From Actinoplanes palleronii (GTDB lineage: Bacteria > Actinomycetota > Actinomycetes > Mycobacteriales > Micromonosporaceae), in contig NZ_BOMS01000110.1 in the NCBI RefSeq assembly GCF_016862315.1, positions 43,838 to 107,837 on the forward strand: a DNA stretch of 64,000 nucleotides, in the 5' to 3' direction. Numbering within the stretch: the stretch's first letter is position 1; the number at the start of each line of letters is the position of its first letter. Made by a program: the position numbers and the translations under genes. Shown piece by piece: positions 49,254 through 58,064 of the stretch. Below the pieces are notes generated by a model. The model did no database searches, was not told the DNA's origin, and saw nothing but the letters and a program-made list of their open reading frames with translations.

Positions 49254-49739
49254 TCAGGCCTCGGTGAGGACCTTGTCGAGCAGGACCTCAGCCTCGTCCT
49301 TGGTGCTCTTCTCAGCAAGTGCCACCTCGCCGACCAGGATGTCGCGGGCCTTGGCGAGCATGCGCTTCTCGCCGGCCGACAGACCGCGCTCGCGCTCGCG
49401 ACGCCAGAGGTCACGAACAACCTCGGCGACCTTGAGCGGGTTACCGGAGGCGAGCTTCTCCAGGTTGGCCTTGTAGCGCCGCGACCAGTTGGTCGGTTCC
49501 TCGGTGTGCGGGGCACGGAGGACATCGAAGACCTTGCCCAGGCCTTCCTCGCCGACCACTTCGCGCACGCCGACTTCTTCGGCATTCTCAGCGGGCACCC
49601 GAACCGTCAGATCGCCCTGGGCGACACGCAGAACGAGATACTGCCTTTCAACGCCCTTGATGACCCTAGTCTCGATTGCCTCGATGAGTGCGGCCCCGTG
49701 GTGGGGGTAAACAACGGTCTCGCCGACACTGAAAACCAT
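49254..49739 (-). CDS. carD: CarD-family RNA polymerase-binding regulator
   Basis: 161 residues. N-terminal RNAP-interaction domain: FSVGETVVYPHHGAALIEAI, then LVLRVAQGDLTVRVPAENAE. The C-terminal helical DNA-binding part contains the conserved Trp region NWSRRYKANLEKLASGNPLK and LWRRERERGLSAGEKRMLAK. CarD stabilises the open complex at rRNA and other promoters and is essential in mycobacteria. A ribosome site aaagggg precedes the ATG. Confidence 0.95.
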   Translation of the reverse strand: MVFSVGETVVYPHHGAALIEAIETRVIKGVERQYLVLRVAQGDLTVRVPAENAEEVGVREVVGEEGLGKVFDVLRAPHTEEPTNWSRRYKANLEKLASGNPLKVAEVVRDLWRRERERGLSAGEKRMLAKARDILVGEVALAEKSTKDEAEVLLDKVLTEA

Positions 49740-50074
49740 AGGTTCGAAACCCCTTTCGCTGTGTCTAGGGTAACACGCTCAGGCGACGGTGTCTCGCCCT
49801 GACGGTCACTGTTAGTGCAGCTCAGAGGCCCTGTGACGGGGCTTTCTACCGCTTGACACCAGGGCGGGAAGCTGCCTTAGTAACACAAAGTGACCAGGAC
49901 GTCACGAGTCGAACCACTGAGTCGGAAATTCCGGACCTGATGGCTTTGCGAGATCAAGCGTATCGCTGAGGTCCACACTGCCCCAGCACTGGCGATGCGG
50001 CGTAGCGTGCGAGACGCTGGACGGAAGTTCCCCGACCGAAGCACGATCTGGTCGGCCAGGGGGGAGGTTGAGTC
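49740..50074. promoter_or_regulatory. Divergent region upstream of carD and the thioredoxin-like gene
   Basis: 335 bases. A rightward candidate promoter is ttgaca at 49853-49858 with ttagta at 49877-49882 (18-bp spacer), about 190 bases before the ATG at 50075. A ribosome site ggggggagg lies just before that ATG. For leftward carD only the ribosome site is clear. No gene is supported here. Confidence 0.4.
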
Positions 50075-50848
50075 ATGGCAGGCGCGAGCGACAACGGCGG
50101 CTGGCCGCCCGACGGCGGGTCGTCGGACGAATTGCCCGACCTCCCTGAGGAGTGGGGCGTCATCGTCATCCCGGACGATCTGTCCGAGCTGTCTGACGAG
50201 GTCGAAGCCGTGCGCGCGGAGTTGCACCTGGCTCCGCCGCCCAACGGCTGGCAGCGTTTCGCGCGCCGGCCCGCGGTGCGCCGGCTGCGCAAGGCGGGCA
50301 CCCTGATGCTGCGTGCGCCGGTCCTGATCATCTCGATGGCGATCATGGTTACCGTGGCCAGCCTGTTCGCGTCGGCGTGGCCCGGGCCGGGGCGCCAGCC
50401 GTCCTCTCAGCGCACCTCTGCGGCCACCGCGGCGCCCACCGACAAGCTGCCCGCGCTCGAACTGGTCGCCGCCGACGGGCGGACGGTGCCGCTGCTCGGG
50501 CAATTACCCGTGGTAGTCATCATCACGGACGGCTGCGACTGCGAGGGGCTGGTCGCCGACACGATCGCCGTGGTTCGAGCCGACATCGCGGTGGTCGTCG
50601 TGTCGACCACGGTGCCCTCGATCGCGGCCTCGCAGACTCGGCTCACCACCGCGCAGGCACCCCGGTCCGACGGTAAAAACGTGCGCTATCTGCAGGATCC
50701 GGCCGGCGCCCTGCGCGACCACCTGCATCTGACGGCGCAGGACGGCACCGGCGCCGCCATCCTGGTCAACGGGACCGGTCGCATCCTGCGCACCTTCACG
50801 CACGTCCTCTCGGTCACCACGATCCAGCCCGACCTCGCCCGCCTCTGA
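50075..50848 (+). CDS. Membrane-anchored thioredoxin-fold-like protein
   Basis: 257 residues. Residues about 1-70 are acidic then basic and cytoplasmic. One membrane helix (VLIISMAIMVTVASLFASAW) is followed by an outside domain. That domain has a peroxiredoxin/TlpA-like pattern (LELVAADGRTVPLLGQLPVV, then IITDGCDCEGLV, then ILVNGTGRILRTFTHV) but with CDC in place of CxxC, so normal thiol-disulfide chemistry is doubtful. Function unknown. Confidence 0.65.
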   Translation: MAGASDNGGWPPDGGSSDELPDLPEEWGVIVIPDDLSELSDEVEAVRAELHLAPPPNGWQRFARRPAVRRLRKAGTLMLRAPVLIISMAIMVTVASLFASAWPGPGRQPSSQRTSAATAAPTDKLPALELVAADGRTVPLLGQLPVVVIITDGCDCEGLVADTIAVVRADIAVVVVSTTVPSIAASQTRLTTAQAPRSDGKNVRYLQDPAGALRDHLHLTAQDGTGAAILVNGTGRILRTFTHVLSVTTIQPDLARL

Positions 50849-50859
50849 CCCAGCCCGAT

Positions 50860-50881
50860 CTTGAGGACTTGCGTCCTCAAG
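50860..50881 (+). terminator. Hairpin terminator
   Basis: Arms cttgaggac and gtcctcaag (50860-50868, 50873-50881) around ttgc, 12 bases past the stop of the preceding gene. No clear T-run follows. Confidence 0.55.
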
Positions 50882-50918
50882 ACGACCCGAACTCGCCAAG
50901 ATCGCGGCCGAAAACGAA

Positions 50919-50990
50919 GCAGCCGCGGCAAGCGAGGCAGCAGCGACAAGCGAGGCAGCGGCGGCAAGCGAGGCAGGCGAGGCGGCCGCG
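50919..50990. repeat. 18-bp minisatellite
   Basis: Three 18-bp units (starts 50919, 50937, 50955; core gcagc(c/a)gcg(g/a)caagcgag) plus partial copies. It fills the gap between convergent genes and is not inside either. Confidence 0.75.
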
Positions 50991-51005
50991 GCAGAACCAG
51001 GCGGG

Positions 51006-51461
51006 TCAGCCGATCTCGTTGCGCTGCAGCGTGTAGCGGAAGATGACCGGGCCGACCTGGTCGACCACCACCCGCAGATGCAGCTCGGTGCCCACCCCGA
51101 CGCTGAACACCTCCGGCGTCCGCGAACCGGAGCACCGCAGCCCGCGCCCCGAGTCGTCATCCCCGAGGCTGACCCGGACCCGGCTGTCGTCTGGTCCGGC
51201 GCACACCACCGAGACCAGGAACGCGCCGCCGTCCAGCGCGGCGACCTCGTCGTACTCGCCCTCCGCGGCCAGCGCCAGGGTGTCCGACTTCTCCTGGTCC
51301 TCGGTTTCCGGGAGCAGTTGCTCGGCGGCGAGCCGCCAGGTCAGCAGCCGCGGGTCGGACTCCACGGCGGGTTCCGCACGCCACCACCAGATCCCGCCCG
51401 CGACGACCAGCAGGACCGCCAGGCCATGCAGGATCACGCCGCGTCCCCGTTCGCCGCTCAC
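51006..51461 (-). CDS. Small membrane-anchored protein coupled to the type III PKS
   Basis: 151 residues, GTG start overlapping the PKS stop by three bases (GTGA). One membrane helix (LHGLAVLLVVAGGIWWW) near the N-terminus; the rest is outside the membrane and beta-rich (GAFLVSVVCAGPDDSRVRVS, then GVGTELHLRVVVDQVGPVIF). Two Cys could form a disulfide. The tight coupling suggests a role with the PKS product or its membrane delivery, but no family is recognised. Confidence 0.6.
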   Translation of the reverse strand: MSGERGRGVILHGLAVLLVVAGGIWWWRAEPAVESDPRLLTWRLAAEQLLPETEDQEKSDTLALAAEGEYDEVAALDGGAFLVSVVCAGPDDSRVRVSLGDDDSGRGLRCSGSRTPEVFSVGVGTELHLRVVVDQVGPVIFRYTLQRNEIG

Positions 51462-52528
51462 GCTGCGACTGTAGAGAACTCGAGCAGCGCGCCGTAGAGC
51501 GTCAGTCCGGGGCCGAACGCGAGCATGACGATCCGGCGCGGTGGCTGCGCCCTACGGCGCAGCGCGTCCACCACCAGGAGCACTGTGGGTGACGAACAAT
51601 TTCCGTACGCCGAGAGCACACCCCGTGACGCCGCCAACGCCTCGTCGTCAAGCCCCAGGTGCTCCTGTACGACGTCGAGGATCTTCGGCCCGCCCGGGTG
51701 CACCGCCCAGCCGTCCACCTCCCCGATGGTCAGCCCGTGCCGTCCGAGCAGGTCCTCGACCAGCCGGCGCACGTGTACGGAGAGCACCGCGGGCACCTCC
51801 GGCGACAGCCCCATCCGGAAGCCCAGGTCGGTGACCTCCCAGGTCATGTGCCCGGCCGTGGTGGTGTCGGTGACCGCGGCGACCTCTCGTACGGCGTATC
51901 CGGCGCCGGGTCCCGGGCCTGGCGTGAGCACTGCCGCGGCCGCCGCGTCGGAGAACAGCGCGTGCGAGACGATCTGCTGCACGTCCGCGGCGCCGGTACC
52001 GGCCGGCTGCATGTGCAGGCTGGTCAGCTCGGTGCAGAGCAGCAGCGCGGGGCGTCCCCGGGCGACCACGAAGTCACTCACCGCACCCAACCCCGGCAAC
52101 GCGGCGTAACAGCCCATGTGCCCGACGAAGAGCCGTTGTACGTTCGGTGACATGCCCAGATCCCGGGCGAGCAGGATGTCCAGCCCGGGCGTGGCGTAGC
52201 CGGTGCACGAGCAGACCGCGAAAAGTCCCAAGTCGGACGCGGCGCGTCCGGCGTCGGCCAGCGCCCGCTCGGCGGCGGCGCGGCCCAGCGGCACCGCCTC
52301 GTCCTGGTACCGGCGCATCCGGCGCTCGGTGGACCAGCCGGACACGTCCTCGAGCAGCGGACTCACCGCTGCCTGCCGGGTGATCACCCCGGAGTTCGCG
52401 AAGATCCGCCGGGCCAGCCCGGAGCGGCCGCCCGCGTAGTGCTGCGCGAAGAACCCCTCCCACAGGTCGTCCTGCACCGCGGACGGCGGCAGCGCCACAC
52501 CCAGCCCGGTGATCACCGCTGCCGGCAC
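51458..52528 (-). CDS. Type III polyketide synthase
   Basis: 356 residues from a GTG (VPAAVITGLGVAL) with taggtga close upstream; GTGs at 52516 and 52543 are alternatives. Catalytic triad: Cys140 in VGHMGCYAALPGL, His277 in GWAVHPGGPKIL and Asn310 in SAYGNCSSPTV. The C-terminal GPGLTLYGALLEF is the usual family ending. It condenses acyl-CoA starter and malonyl-CoA units to an alkylresorcinol, pyrone or similar product. It lies eight bases from the methyltransferase stop in the same operon. Product not predictable by eye. Confidence 0.93.
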   Translation of the reverse strand: MPAAVITGLGVALPPSAVQDDLWEGFFAQHYAGGRSGLARRIFANSGVITRQAAVSPLLEDVSGWSTERRMRRYQDEAVPLGRAAAERALADAGRAASDLGLFAVCSCTGYATPGLDILLARDLGMSPNVQRLFVGHMGCYAALPGLGAVSDFVVARGRPALLLCTELTSLHMQPAGTGAADVQQIVSHALFSDAAAAAVLTPGPGPGAGYAVREVAAVTDTTTAGHMTWEVTDLGFRMGLSPEVPAVLSVHVRRLVEDLLGRHGLTIGEVDGWAVHPGGPKILDVVQEHLGLDDEALAASRGVLSAYGNCSSPTVLLVVDALRRRAQPPRRIVMLAFGPGLTLYGALLEFSTVAA

Positions 52529-52536
52529 GCCGTCAC

Positions 52537-53289
52537 CTACCACTGTGCACGCGAGGCGAGCGGCGCCGGGCGAGCGGCGGCCTTGCGGCCGACACCCTGG
52601 TAGAGGACCGCGGTGGAGAAGGTGGTCACCATCCGGCCGAGAGGGCGGCCGTTCGGCGTACGTCGTAGGGCAAGCCACCGCACCAACCCGCCGGCGCTCG
52701 GCCGCAGCCCGCGCACCGCCAGCCGCACCCCGTGCCGCGCGAACTCCGCCCGCACCCGGCGAGGCGTCACGAACAGCGCCGGATCGTGCAACCCGACCGG
52801 TGCCACCCCGGACCACTCGCCCAGGGTCACCGTGATGAACCGGCTGAGCGCGGTGTCGTTCACGGTGTCCAGCACGACGAGACCGCCGGGCCGGAGCACC
52901 CGGCACAGCTCGGCCACCGTGCCGCTCAGGTCGGTGACGTGCTCCAGGATCTCGCCGGCCACCACCACGTCGGCGATGTCGTCGGCGAACGGCAGCACCG
53001 ACACGTCCGCCACCACTGGCAGCACACCCCGCTCACCGGCCAGGGCCAGCCCGGACCGGCGCAGGTCGACGCCGACGTGCCGATAGCCCAGGTGCCGCAC
53101 GTGCGGGGCGAGCAGGCCACCGCCGCACCCGGCGTCCAGCAGGATCCGGCCCGGCGCGGCGGAGGGCGGGATCAGCTCGGCCCGGGCGGCGGCGAGCCAG
53201 TGCAGCAGCTCGAACCCGCCGCCGGGACGCCACCACTCGCCGGCCAGGTCGTCGTACTGGCACGGATCGTTACGCCGCATCGACAGCAT
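52537..53289 (-). CDS. SAM-dependent methyltransferase (UbiG-like)
   Basis: 250 residues from MLSMRRNDPCQYDDLAGEWW; an ATG three codons later is equally possible. The class I motif I is LLDAGCGGGLLAPHVRHLG; GVDLRRSGLALA is motif II; VVVAGEILEHVTDL and LCRVLRPGGLVVLD follow. Overall resembles ubiquinone/menaquinone-type O- or C-methyltransferases. In an operon with the type III PKS, it likely methylates the polyketide ring. It is divergent from the UbiA gene. Confidence 0.88.
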   Translation of the reverse strand: MLSMRRNDPCQYDDLAGEWWRPGGGFELLHWLAAARAELIPPSAAPGRILLDAGCGGGLLAPHVRHLGYRHVGVDLRRSGLALAGERGVLPVVADVSVLPFADDIADVVVAGEILEHVTDLSGTVAELCRVLRPGGLVVLDTVNDTALSRFITVTLGEWSGVAPVGLHDPALFVTPRRVRAEFARHGVRLAVRGLRPSAGGLVRWLALRRTPNGRPLGRMVTTFSTAVLYQGVGRKAAARPAPLASRAQW

Positions 53290-53411
53290 GTGATCGAGAC
53301 TGACACGGTTGGCGCGCGACCACCACCGGAGAGCGCCTGGCTGTGCGAAACCGGACGATCACCGGGTGCACCCCGTGGCACGAAAGCCCGGTCACCCGCA
53401 GACTGCAGGGC

Positions 53412-54239
53412 ATGTCCCGTGCGCTCGCCCTGCTGCGCTCGTCGCACCCGGAACCCGGCGCGGCCGTCACCGCGGCGATGACGCTGCTCGCCTTCGGCGC
53501 CGGGCACCGCGGATGGCGGCTGCTCTGCGTGGGTCTGGCGGTGGCCGCCACCCAGCTCGCGGTCGGCTGGGTCAACGACTGGCTGGACGCCGACCGGGAC
53601 CGTCGTACCGGAAGGCTCGACAAGCCGATCGCGAGTGGCGCGGTGTCCGGTCGTACCGTGGGAATCTCGGGTTTGATCGCGGCCGTGGCCGCGCCGGTGG
53701 TGGCACTGCCGCTCGGCGCGCTGCCGGCCGTGACCATCGCCGTCGCCGCGGTCGTCGGCCTGCTCTACGACTGGCCGCTGAAGTCGACGGCCCTCTCGGT
53801 GCTGCCCTACCTGGTGGCTTTCGGTCTGTTGCCGGCGTTCGTGGTGGTCGCGCTGCCCGGGCATCCCGCGCCGCCGGCCTGGCTGGTCGCGGCGGCCGCG
53901 CTGCTCGGCGCCGGAGCGCACTTCGCCAACGTGCTGCCCGACCTGGACGACGACGCGGCGACCGGGATCCGCGGCCTGCCGCACCGGATCGGCGCGGGCG
54001 CCTCCCGGCTGGCCGCCGCCGTCCTGTTGCTGGCCGCGACCGGCACGCTGGTCTTCGGACCGCCCGGAGCGCCGTCGTGGTCCGGGTGGGCGGGCGCCGC
54101 AGCCGCCACCGTGGTCCTGCCGATCGGTTGGTACGCGGCTCGGCGCGCCCGTGGCCGCCCGGTCGCGTTGTTCCGTGCGGTGCTGGTGGTGGCGCTGATC
54201 GACGTCGTCCTGCTGATCTTCAGCGGGCCGGTGGTGTGA
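53412..54239 (+). CDS. UbiA-family prenyltransferase
   Basis: 275 residues from MSRALALLRSSHPEPGA; a GTG at 53343 would add 23 residues and has a slightly better ribosome site. About eight membrane helices. First Asp motif: QLAVGWVNDWLDADRDRR, then TGRLDKPIASG. Second: GAHFANVLPDLDDDAATG. Such enzymes transfer a prenyl chain to an aromatic acceptor. Facing a type III PKS and methyltransferase across a short gap, it probably prenylates their product. Substrate unknown. Confidence 0.88.
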   Translation: MSRALALLRSSHPEPGAAVTAAMTLLAFGAGHRGWRLLCVGLAVAATQLAVGWVNDWLDADRDRRTGRLDKPIASGAVSGRTVGISGLIAAVAAPVVALPLGALPAVTIAVAAVVGLLYDWPLKSTALSVLPYLVAFGLLPAFVVVALPGHPAPPAWLVAAAALLGAGAHFANVLPDLDDDAATGIRGLPHRIGAGASRLAAAVLLLAATGTLVFGPPGAPSWSGWAGAAAATVVLPIGWYAARRARGRPVALFRAVLVVALIDVVLLIFSGPVV

Positions 54240-54342
54240 ACCCCGGCGAACGGCGGGACCGGATGGATGGGTCGGCGCACACGGCCGTTTGCCGCCCACT
54301 AGGCTGATCTCACACCTTGGTGTCGCTATTTGGAGGATCGTG

Positions 54343-55023
54343 ATGCGCTCGCTGGGAACCCGTCGCGCCGCCCTGGTCGCGGGTGTCGCCACGACCGGGA
54401 TCATCGCGCTGGCCGGTTGTTCGGCCGGCCAGGTCGCCGAGACCGCCATCCTTAACACGCCGATTGCCGGGGTGAACGCGGAATCCGCCGATGGCAGCGT
54501 GTTCGTGCGCAACGCCCAGGTGGAGTACAACGGCATCGCCGGCTACAAGAGCGGGGCCAACGCGCCGCTCGAGCTGAGCCTGTTCAACCAGACCGAGAAA
54601 GAGGTCACGGTCTCGATCACGAGCGCCGCGATCGAGCAGCCGCAGGTCGTCTCGGCGGCTCAGGTCGGCTTCGTGACCGAGGCTCCGCCGGTCAGTGCCC
54701 CGGCCGTCTCGACCTCCACCTCGGTCTCCGCCTCGCTCGAGCCGTCCGCTCCGGCGCTGCCCACCAGCACGCCGACGCCGACGGTCACCGCCGCGCAGAT
54801 CAAGATCGCTCCGCTCGGCTCTGCGGTGTACCAGCCCGATGACGCCGCCAAGCTGCAGCTGATCAAGCTGAGCGACGACCTCAAGCCGGGTGAGAAGGTC
54901 AACCTGGTCTTCTCGTTCAGCAACGGCGCGGCCGACCTGACCATCCAGGCGCCGGTCGCGGTTCCCGGCACCCCGGCCTCCCGTGGGCCCGCCGCTGAGG
55001 GTGAGAACACCGAGCACGAGTGA
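54343..55023 (+). CDS. Secreted lipoprotein of unknown function
   Basis: 226 residues from the ATG with ggagg seven bases upstream. Lipobox LAGC with the Cys at residue 26 (ATTGIIALAGCSAG). The mature part begins with a beta-sandwich-like segment (VNAESADGSVFVRNAQVEYN, then NAPLELSLFNQTEKEVTVSI). Residues about 118-155 are a Ser/Pro/Thr-rich linker, and a second beta part (LGSAVYQPDDAAKLQLIKLS) follows. It lies just upstream of radA, but a link is not evident. Resembles copper-chaperone-like folds only loosely. Confidence 0.75.
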   Translation: MRSLGTRRAALVAGVATTGIIALAGCSAGQVAETAILNTPIAGVNAESADGSVFVRNAQVEYNGIAGYKSGANAPLELSLFNQTEKEVTVSITSAAIEQPQVVSAAQVGFVTEAPPVSAPAVSTSTSVSASLEPSAPALPTSTPTPTVTAAQIKIAPLGSAVYQPDDAAKLQLIKLSDDLKPGEKVNLVFSFSNGAADLTIQAPVAVPGTPASRGPAAEGENTEHE

Positions 55024-55056
55024 CGTTGTGTCGTACCGGGCGGCTAACTTGGCCGG

Positions 55057-56475
55057 GTGACCACACGCACCAGTGCCAAAGCAGCCCGGCCGGCCTACGT
55101 CTGCGATGCCTGCGGCCACCAGCCACCCAAATGGCTGGGCCGCTGTTCGGAGTGCGGTGAGTGGGGCTCGATCATCGAGTCCACGGTCACCGTCGGCGCT
55201 ACCGGCCGGGTGGTCAGTTCCCGGATGCCGTCCGAGCCGGCCCGCCCGATCTCACAGATCAGCGCCGCCCCGGCAAAAGCCGTGCCGACCGGTGTCAGCG
55301 AGCTCGACCGGGTGCTCGGCGGTGGCCTGGTGCCCGGCGCGGTGGTCCTGCTCGCCGGTGAGCCCGGCGTCGGCAAGTCGACCCTGCTGCTCGACGTCGC
55401 CCAGCAGTGGGCCAGCGGCGCCGGCACCCCCTCGCTGGTGGTCAGCGGCGAGGAGTCGGTGAGCCAGGTCCGGCTGCGGGCCGAGCGGCTCGGCGCCTTG
55501 CACGAGCGCCTCTACCTCGCCGCCGAAAACGACTTGGGTACGGTGATCGGCCACCTCGACGCGGTCAAACCCGGCCTGCTGGTGCTCGACTCGGTGCAGA
55601 CCGTGTCAGCGCCCGGCACCGAGGGCGTCCCTGGCGGGGTGACCCAGGTCCGCGCGGTGACCGCCACGCTCGTCGCGATCGCCAAGGAGCGCGGCCTCGC
55701 CGTCGTCCTGGTCGGCCACGTCACGAAGGACGGTCAGGTGGCCGGCCCGCGCGTGCTGGAGCACCTGGTCGACGTGGTGCTGCACTTCGAGGGCGACAAG
55801 CACTCCTCGCTGCGCCTGGTCCGCGGGGTGAAGAACCGGTTCGGCGCGGCCGACGAGGTGGGCTGCTTCGAGATGCACGAGGGCGGCATCACCAGCCTGC
55901 CCGACCCGTCCGGGCTGTTCCTCACCCGCTATCAGGAGCCGGTGCCGGGCACCTGCGTCACGGTCGCGATGGAGGGCCGGCGGGCGCTGGTCACCGAGGT
56001 GCAAGCGCTGATCGGCGCCGAGGTGCAGGGCTCGCCCCGGCGCACGGTGTCCGGCCTGGACAGCGCCCGGCTGGCCATGGTCCTGGCGGTGCTGGAGCGG
56101 CGCACCAAGCAGCTCAAGCTCTACAACCGTGAGGTGTTCGCGGCCACCGTCGGCGGCATCCGGCTGACCGAGCCCTCCGCGGACCTGGCGATGGCCCTCG
56201 CGGTCGCGTCCGGTGGGCTGGACCTGGCGATGGCGCCGACCCTGGTGGCGATCGGCGAGGTCGGGCTGACCGGCGAGATCCGCCGGGTGGGCGCGGTCGG
56301 CCGACGGCTGGCCGAAGCGGCCCGGCTAGGTTTCAAGGTGGCCCTGGTGCCGCCGGGTTGCGGTGACGGCGCCGAGGGCGGCGCGCCCAAGGGCATGCGG
56401 GTGATCGAGGTCAGTGACCTGCGGTCGGCGCTGCAGAACGCGGCCAAGGCTTCAGCCAGCCACAGCACGAGGTGA
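55057..56475 (+). CDS. radA: DNA repair protein RadA
   Basis: 472 residues, GTG start. Zinc finger C16-C19-C30-C33 (YVCDACGHQPPKWLGRC, then SECGEW). RecA-type ATPase: Walker A GEPGVGKST near 105-113, and the RadA-specific KNRFG in RGVKNRFGAADEVG. The C-terminal Lon-protease-like domain (EVFAATVGGIRLTEPSADLA, then VGAVGRRLAEAARLGF) lacks the catalytic Ser-Lys dyad typical of Lon. It processes recombination intermediates. Followed at 83 bases by disA, as in many actinobacteria. Confidence 0.95.
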   Translation: MTTRTSAKAARPAYVCDACGHQPPKWLGRCSECGEWGSIIESTVTVGATGRVVSSRMPSEPARPISQISAAPAKAVPTGVSELDRVLGGGLVPGAVVLLAGEPGVGKSTLLLDVAQQWASGAGTPSLVVSGEESVSQVRLRAERLGALHERLYLAAENDLGTVIGHLDAVKPGLLVLDSVQTVSAPGTEGVPGGVTQVRAVTATLVAIAKERGLAVVLVGHVTKDGQVAGPRVLEHLVDVVLHFEGDKHSSLRLVRGVKNRFGAADEVGCFEMHEGGITSLPDPSGLFLTRYQEPVPGTCVTVAMEGRRALVTEVQALIGAEVQGSPRRTVSGLDSARLAMVLAVLERRTKQLKLYNREVFAATVGGIRLTEPSADLAMALAVASGGLDLAMAPTLVAIGEVGLTGEIRRVGAVGRRLAEAARLGFKVALVPPGCGDGAEGGAPKGMRVIEVSDLRSALQNAAKASASHSTR

Positions 56476-56558
56476 CCCAGAGTGACGAATCATCACGCTA
56501 CGGAGCATTCATCGAACCATGCCTCGTTGCCCGGGAGGAAGGTTCGTAGACTGTACCG

Positions 56559-57740
56559 GTGCCGCTCGACCGCGATGGTTCCAAGTCCGCAGCCAGTTCA
56601 ACGCCGCGCCCCGGCGTCAACGGCGCGGGCCACCGTGCGGTGGCCCCGTTGACCGGCGTCGGCCTCACCGGGGGCGCCAGTGATCCGATCCGGGCCAACC
56701 TCGCCCTGATGGCGCCCGGCACCGCCCTGCGCGACGGGCTGGAGCGGATCCTTCGTGGCCGCACCGGCGCGCTGATCGTGCTGGGCTATGACGCGGTCGT
56801 CGAGCAGATCTGCACCGGCGGCTTCCCGCTCGATGTGGAGTTCTCCGCCACCCGGCTGCGCGAGTTGTGCAAGATGGACGGCGCCGTGGTGCTCTCCAGC
56901 GACGGCACCCGGATCGTCCGGGCGGCCGTGCACCTGATGCCCGACCCGTCCATCCCGTCCGAGGAGTCCGGCACCCGGCACCGCACCGCCGAGCGGGTGG
57001 CCAAGCAGTCCAGCTACCCGGTCATCTCGGTGAGCCAGTCGATGCACATCATCGGGCTGTATGTGAACGGTCAGCGCCACGTCCTGGACGACTCGGCCGC
57101 CATCCTGTCCCGGGCCAACCAGGCACTGGCCACCCTGGAGCGCTACAAGGCCCGGCTCGACGAGGTGTCCGGCACACTCTCCGCCCTGGAGATCGAGGAC
57201 CTGGTCACCGTCCGCGACGCGGTCGCGGTGGTCCAGCGACTGGAGATGGTCCGCCGGATCGCCGACGAGATCTCGGGGTATGTGGTCGAGCTGGGCACCG
57301 ACGGCCGGCTGCTCGCCCTGCAGCTCGACGAGCTGATGGTCGGCGTCGACTCGGACCGCACCCTGGTCATCCGGGACTATCTGCCGACCGGCCGCAAGGC
57401 CCGCACGCTGGACGAGGCCCTGGTCGAGCTGGACCTGCTCACCGCGACCGAGATGATCGACCTGATCGCGGTGGCCAAGGCGATCGGATATCAGGGCGCC
57501 TCCGACGCGCTCGACTCGGCGGTGTCACCGCGCGGGTTCCGGCTGCTGGCCAAGGTGCCACGGCTGCCGGCCCAGATCGTGGACCGCCTGGTCGATCACT
57601 TCGGGAGTCTGCAGCGGCTGCTCGGCGCGACGGTGGAAGACCTGCAAGCCGTCGAGGGTGTCGGGGACGCCCGGGCGCGTGGCGTCCGGGAGGGGCTGTC
57701 CCGGCTGGCCGAGGCGTCGATCCTCGAGCGTTACGTCTGA
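56559..57740 (+). CDS. disA: Diadenylate cyclase DisA (c-di-AMP synthase and DNA-integrity scanner)
   Basis: 393 residues, GTG start. The first 40 residues are an extension before the canonical ANLALMAPGTALRDGLERIL. DAC domain: DGA at 107-109 (CKMDGAVVLSSDGTRIV) and the RHR triad region GTRHRTAERV at about 138. A central helical linker and C-terminal HhH module (LQRLLGATVEDLQAVEGVGD) follow. It makes c-di-AMP from ATP and binds branched DNA; RadA is a known partner or regulator. All active-site residues are present. Confidence 0.95.
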   Translation: MPLDRDGSKSAASSTPRPGVNGAGHRAVAPLTGVGLTGGASDPIRANLALMAPGTALRDGLERILRGRTGALIVLGYDAVVEQICTGGFPLDVEFSATRLRELCKMDGAVVLSSDGTRIVRAAVHLMPDPSIPSEESGTRHRTAERVAKQSSYPVISVSQSMHIIGLYVNGQRHVLDDSAAILSRANQALATLERYKARLDEVSGTLSALEIEDLVTVRDAVAVVQRLEMVRRIADEISGYVVELGTDGRLLALQLDELMVGVDSDRTLVIRDYLPTGRKARTLDEALVELDLLTATEMIDLIAVAKAIGYQGASDALDSAVSPRGFRLLAKVPRLPAQIVDRLVDHFGSLQRLLGATVEDLQAVEGVGDARARGVREGLSRLAEASILERYV

Positions 57741-58064
57741 CCGAAGTCGGCATGACTCTGCGTCATCGCCGACTCGTTGAGGTGAATTCTGCTATCAATT
57801 TTTCGGACTTGATGACGGATAGATGCCACACACGGGACAAATCAGGCGCGTTTTCCCGACGGTCGACACTACTCACCGTTACAGCCCCTTCCCCCGCAGC
57901 CGGACGGCCCCTAACCTGGTGATCGCCGCGGACACATTTGTCGCGAGCACCCAGATATTGGGGAGATGGATCCGGGCCGAGCGTCAAATCGGTCACCGCT
58001 TGGCGGCCCGGGGAGTCAGTGGTGAGACCGCCCCCGACCCACTCTTTAGTTGGGGGCCACTGCC
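57741..58064. other. Gap after disA with a terminator hairpin
   Basis: 324 bases. A hairpin (57745-57756 with 57762-57774, one bulged base) closes the disA transcript. The next 100 bases are the most AT-rich of this part (ctatcaatttttcggacttg) and may hold a promoter for the surface protein, but no clear -35/-10 pair is assigned. I looked for a c-di-AMP riboswitch and saw none. Confidence 0.45.

Noticed and set aside
49877..50503. Leftward frame of 208 codons opposite the thioredoxin-like gene
   Set aside because: Basic, repetitive shadow of the rightward gene with no ribosome site or domain.
57775..58064. c-di-AMP (ydaO-type) riboswitch before the surface protein
   Set aside because: Expected from disA proximity, but no conserved elements could be recognised by eye.
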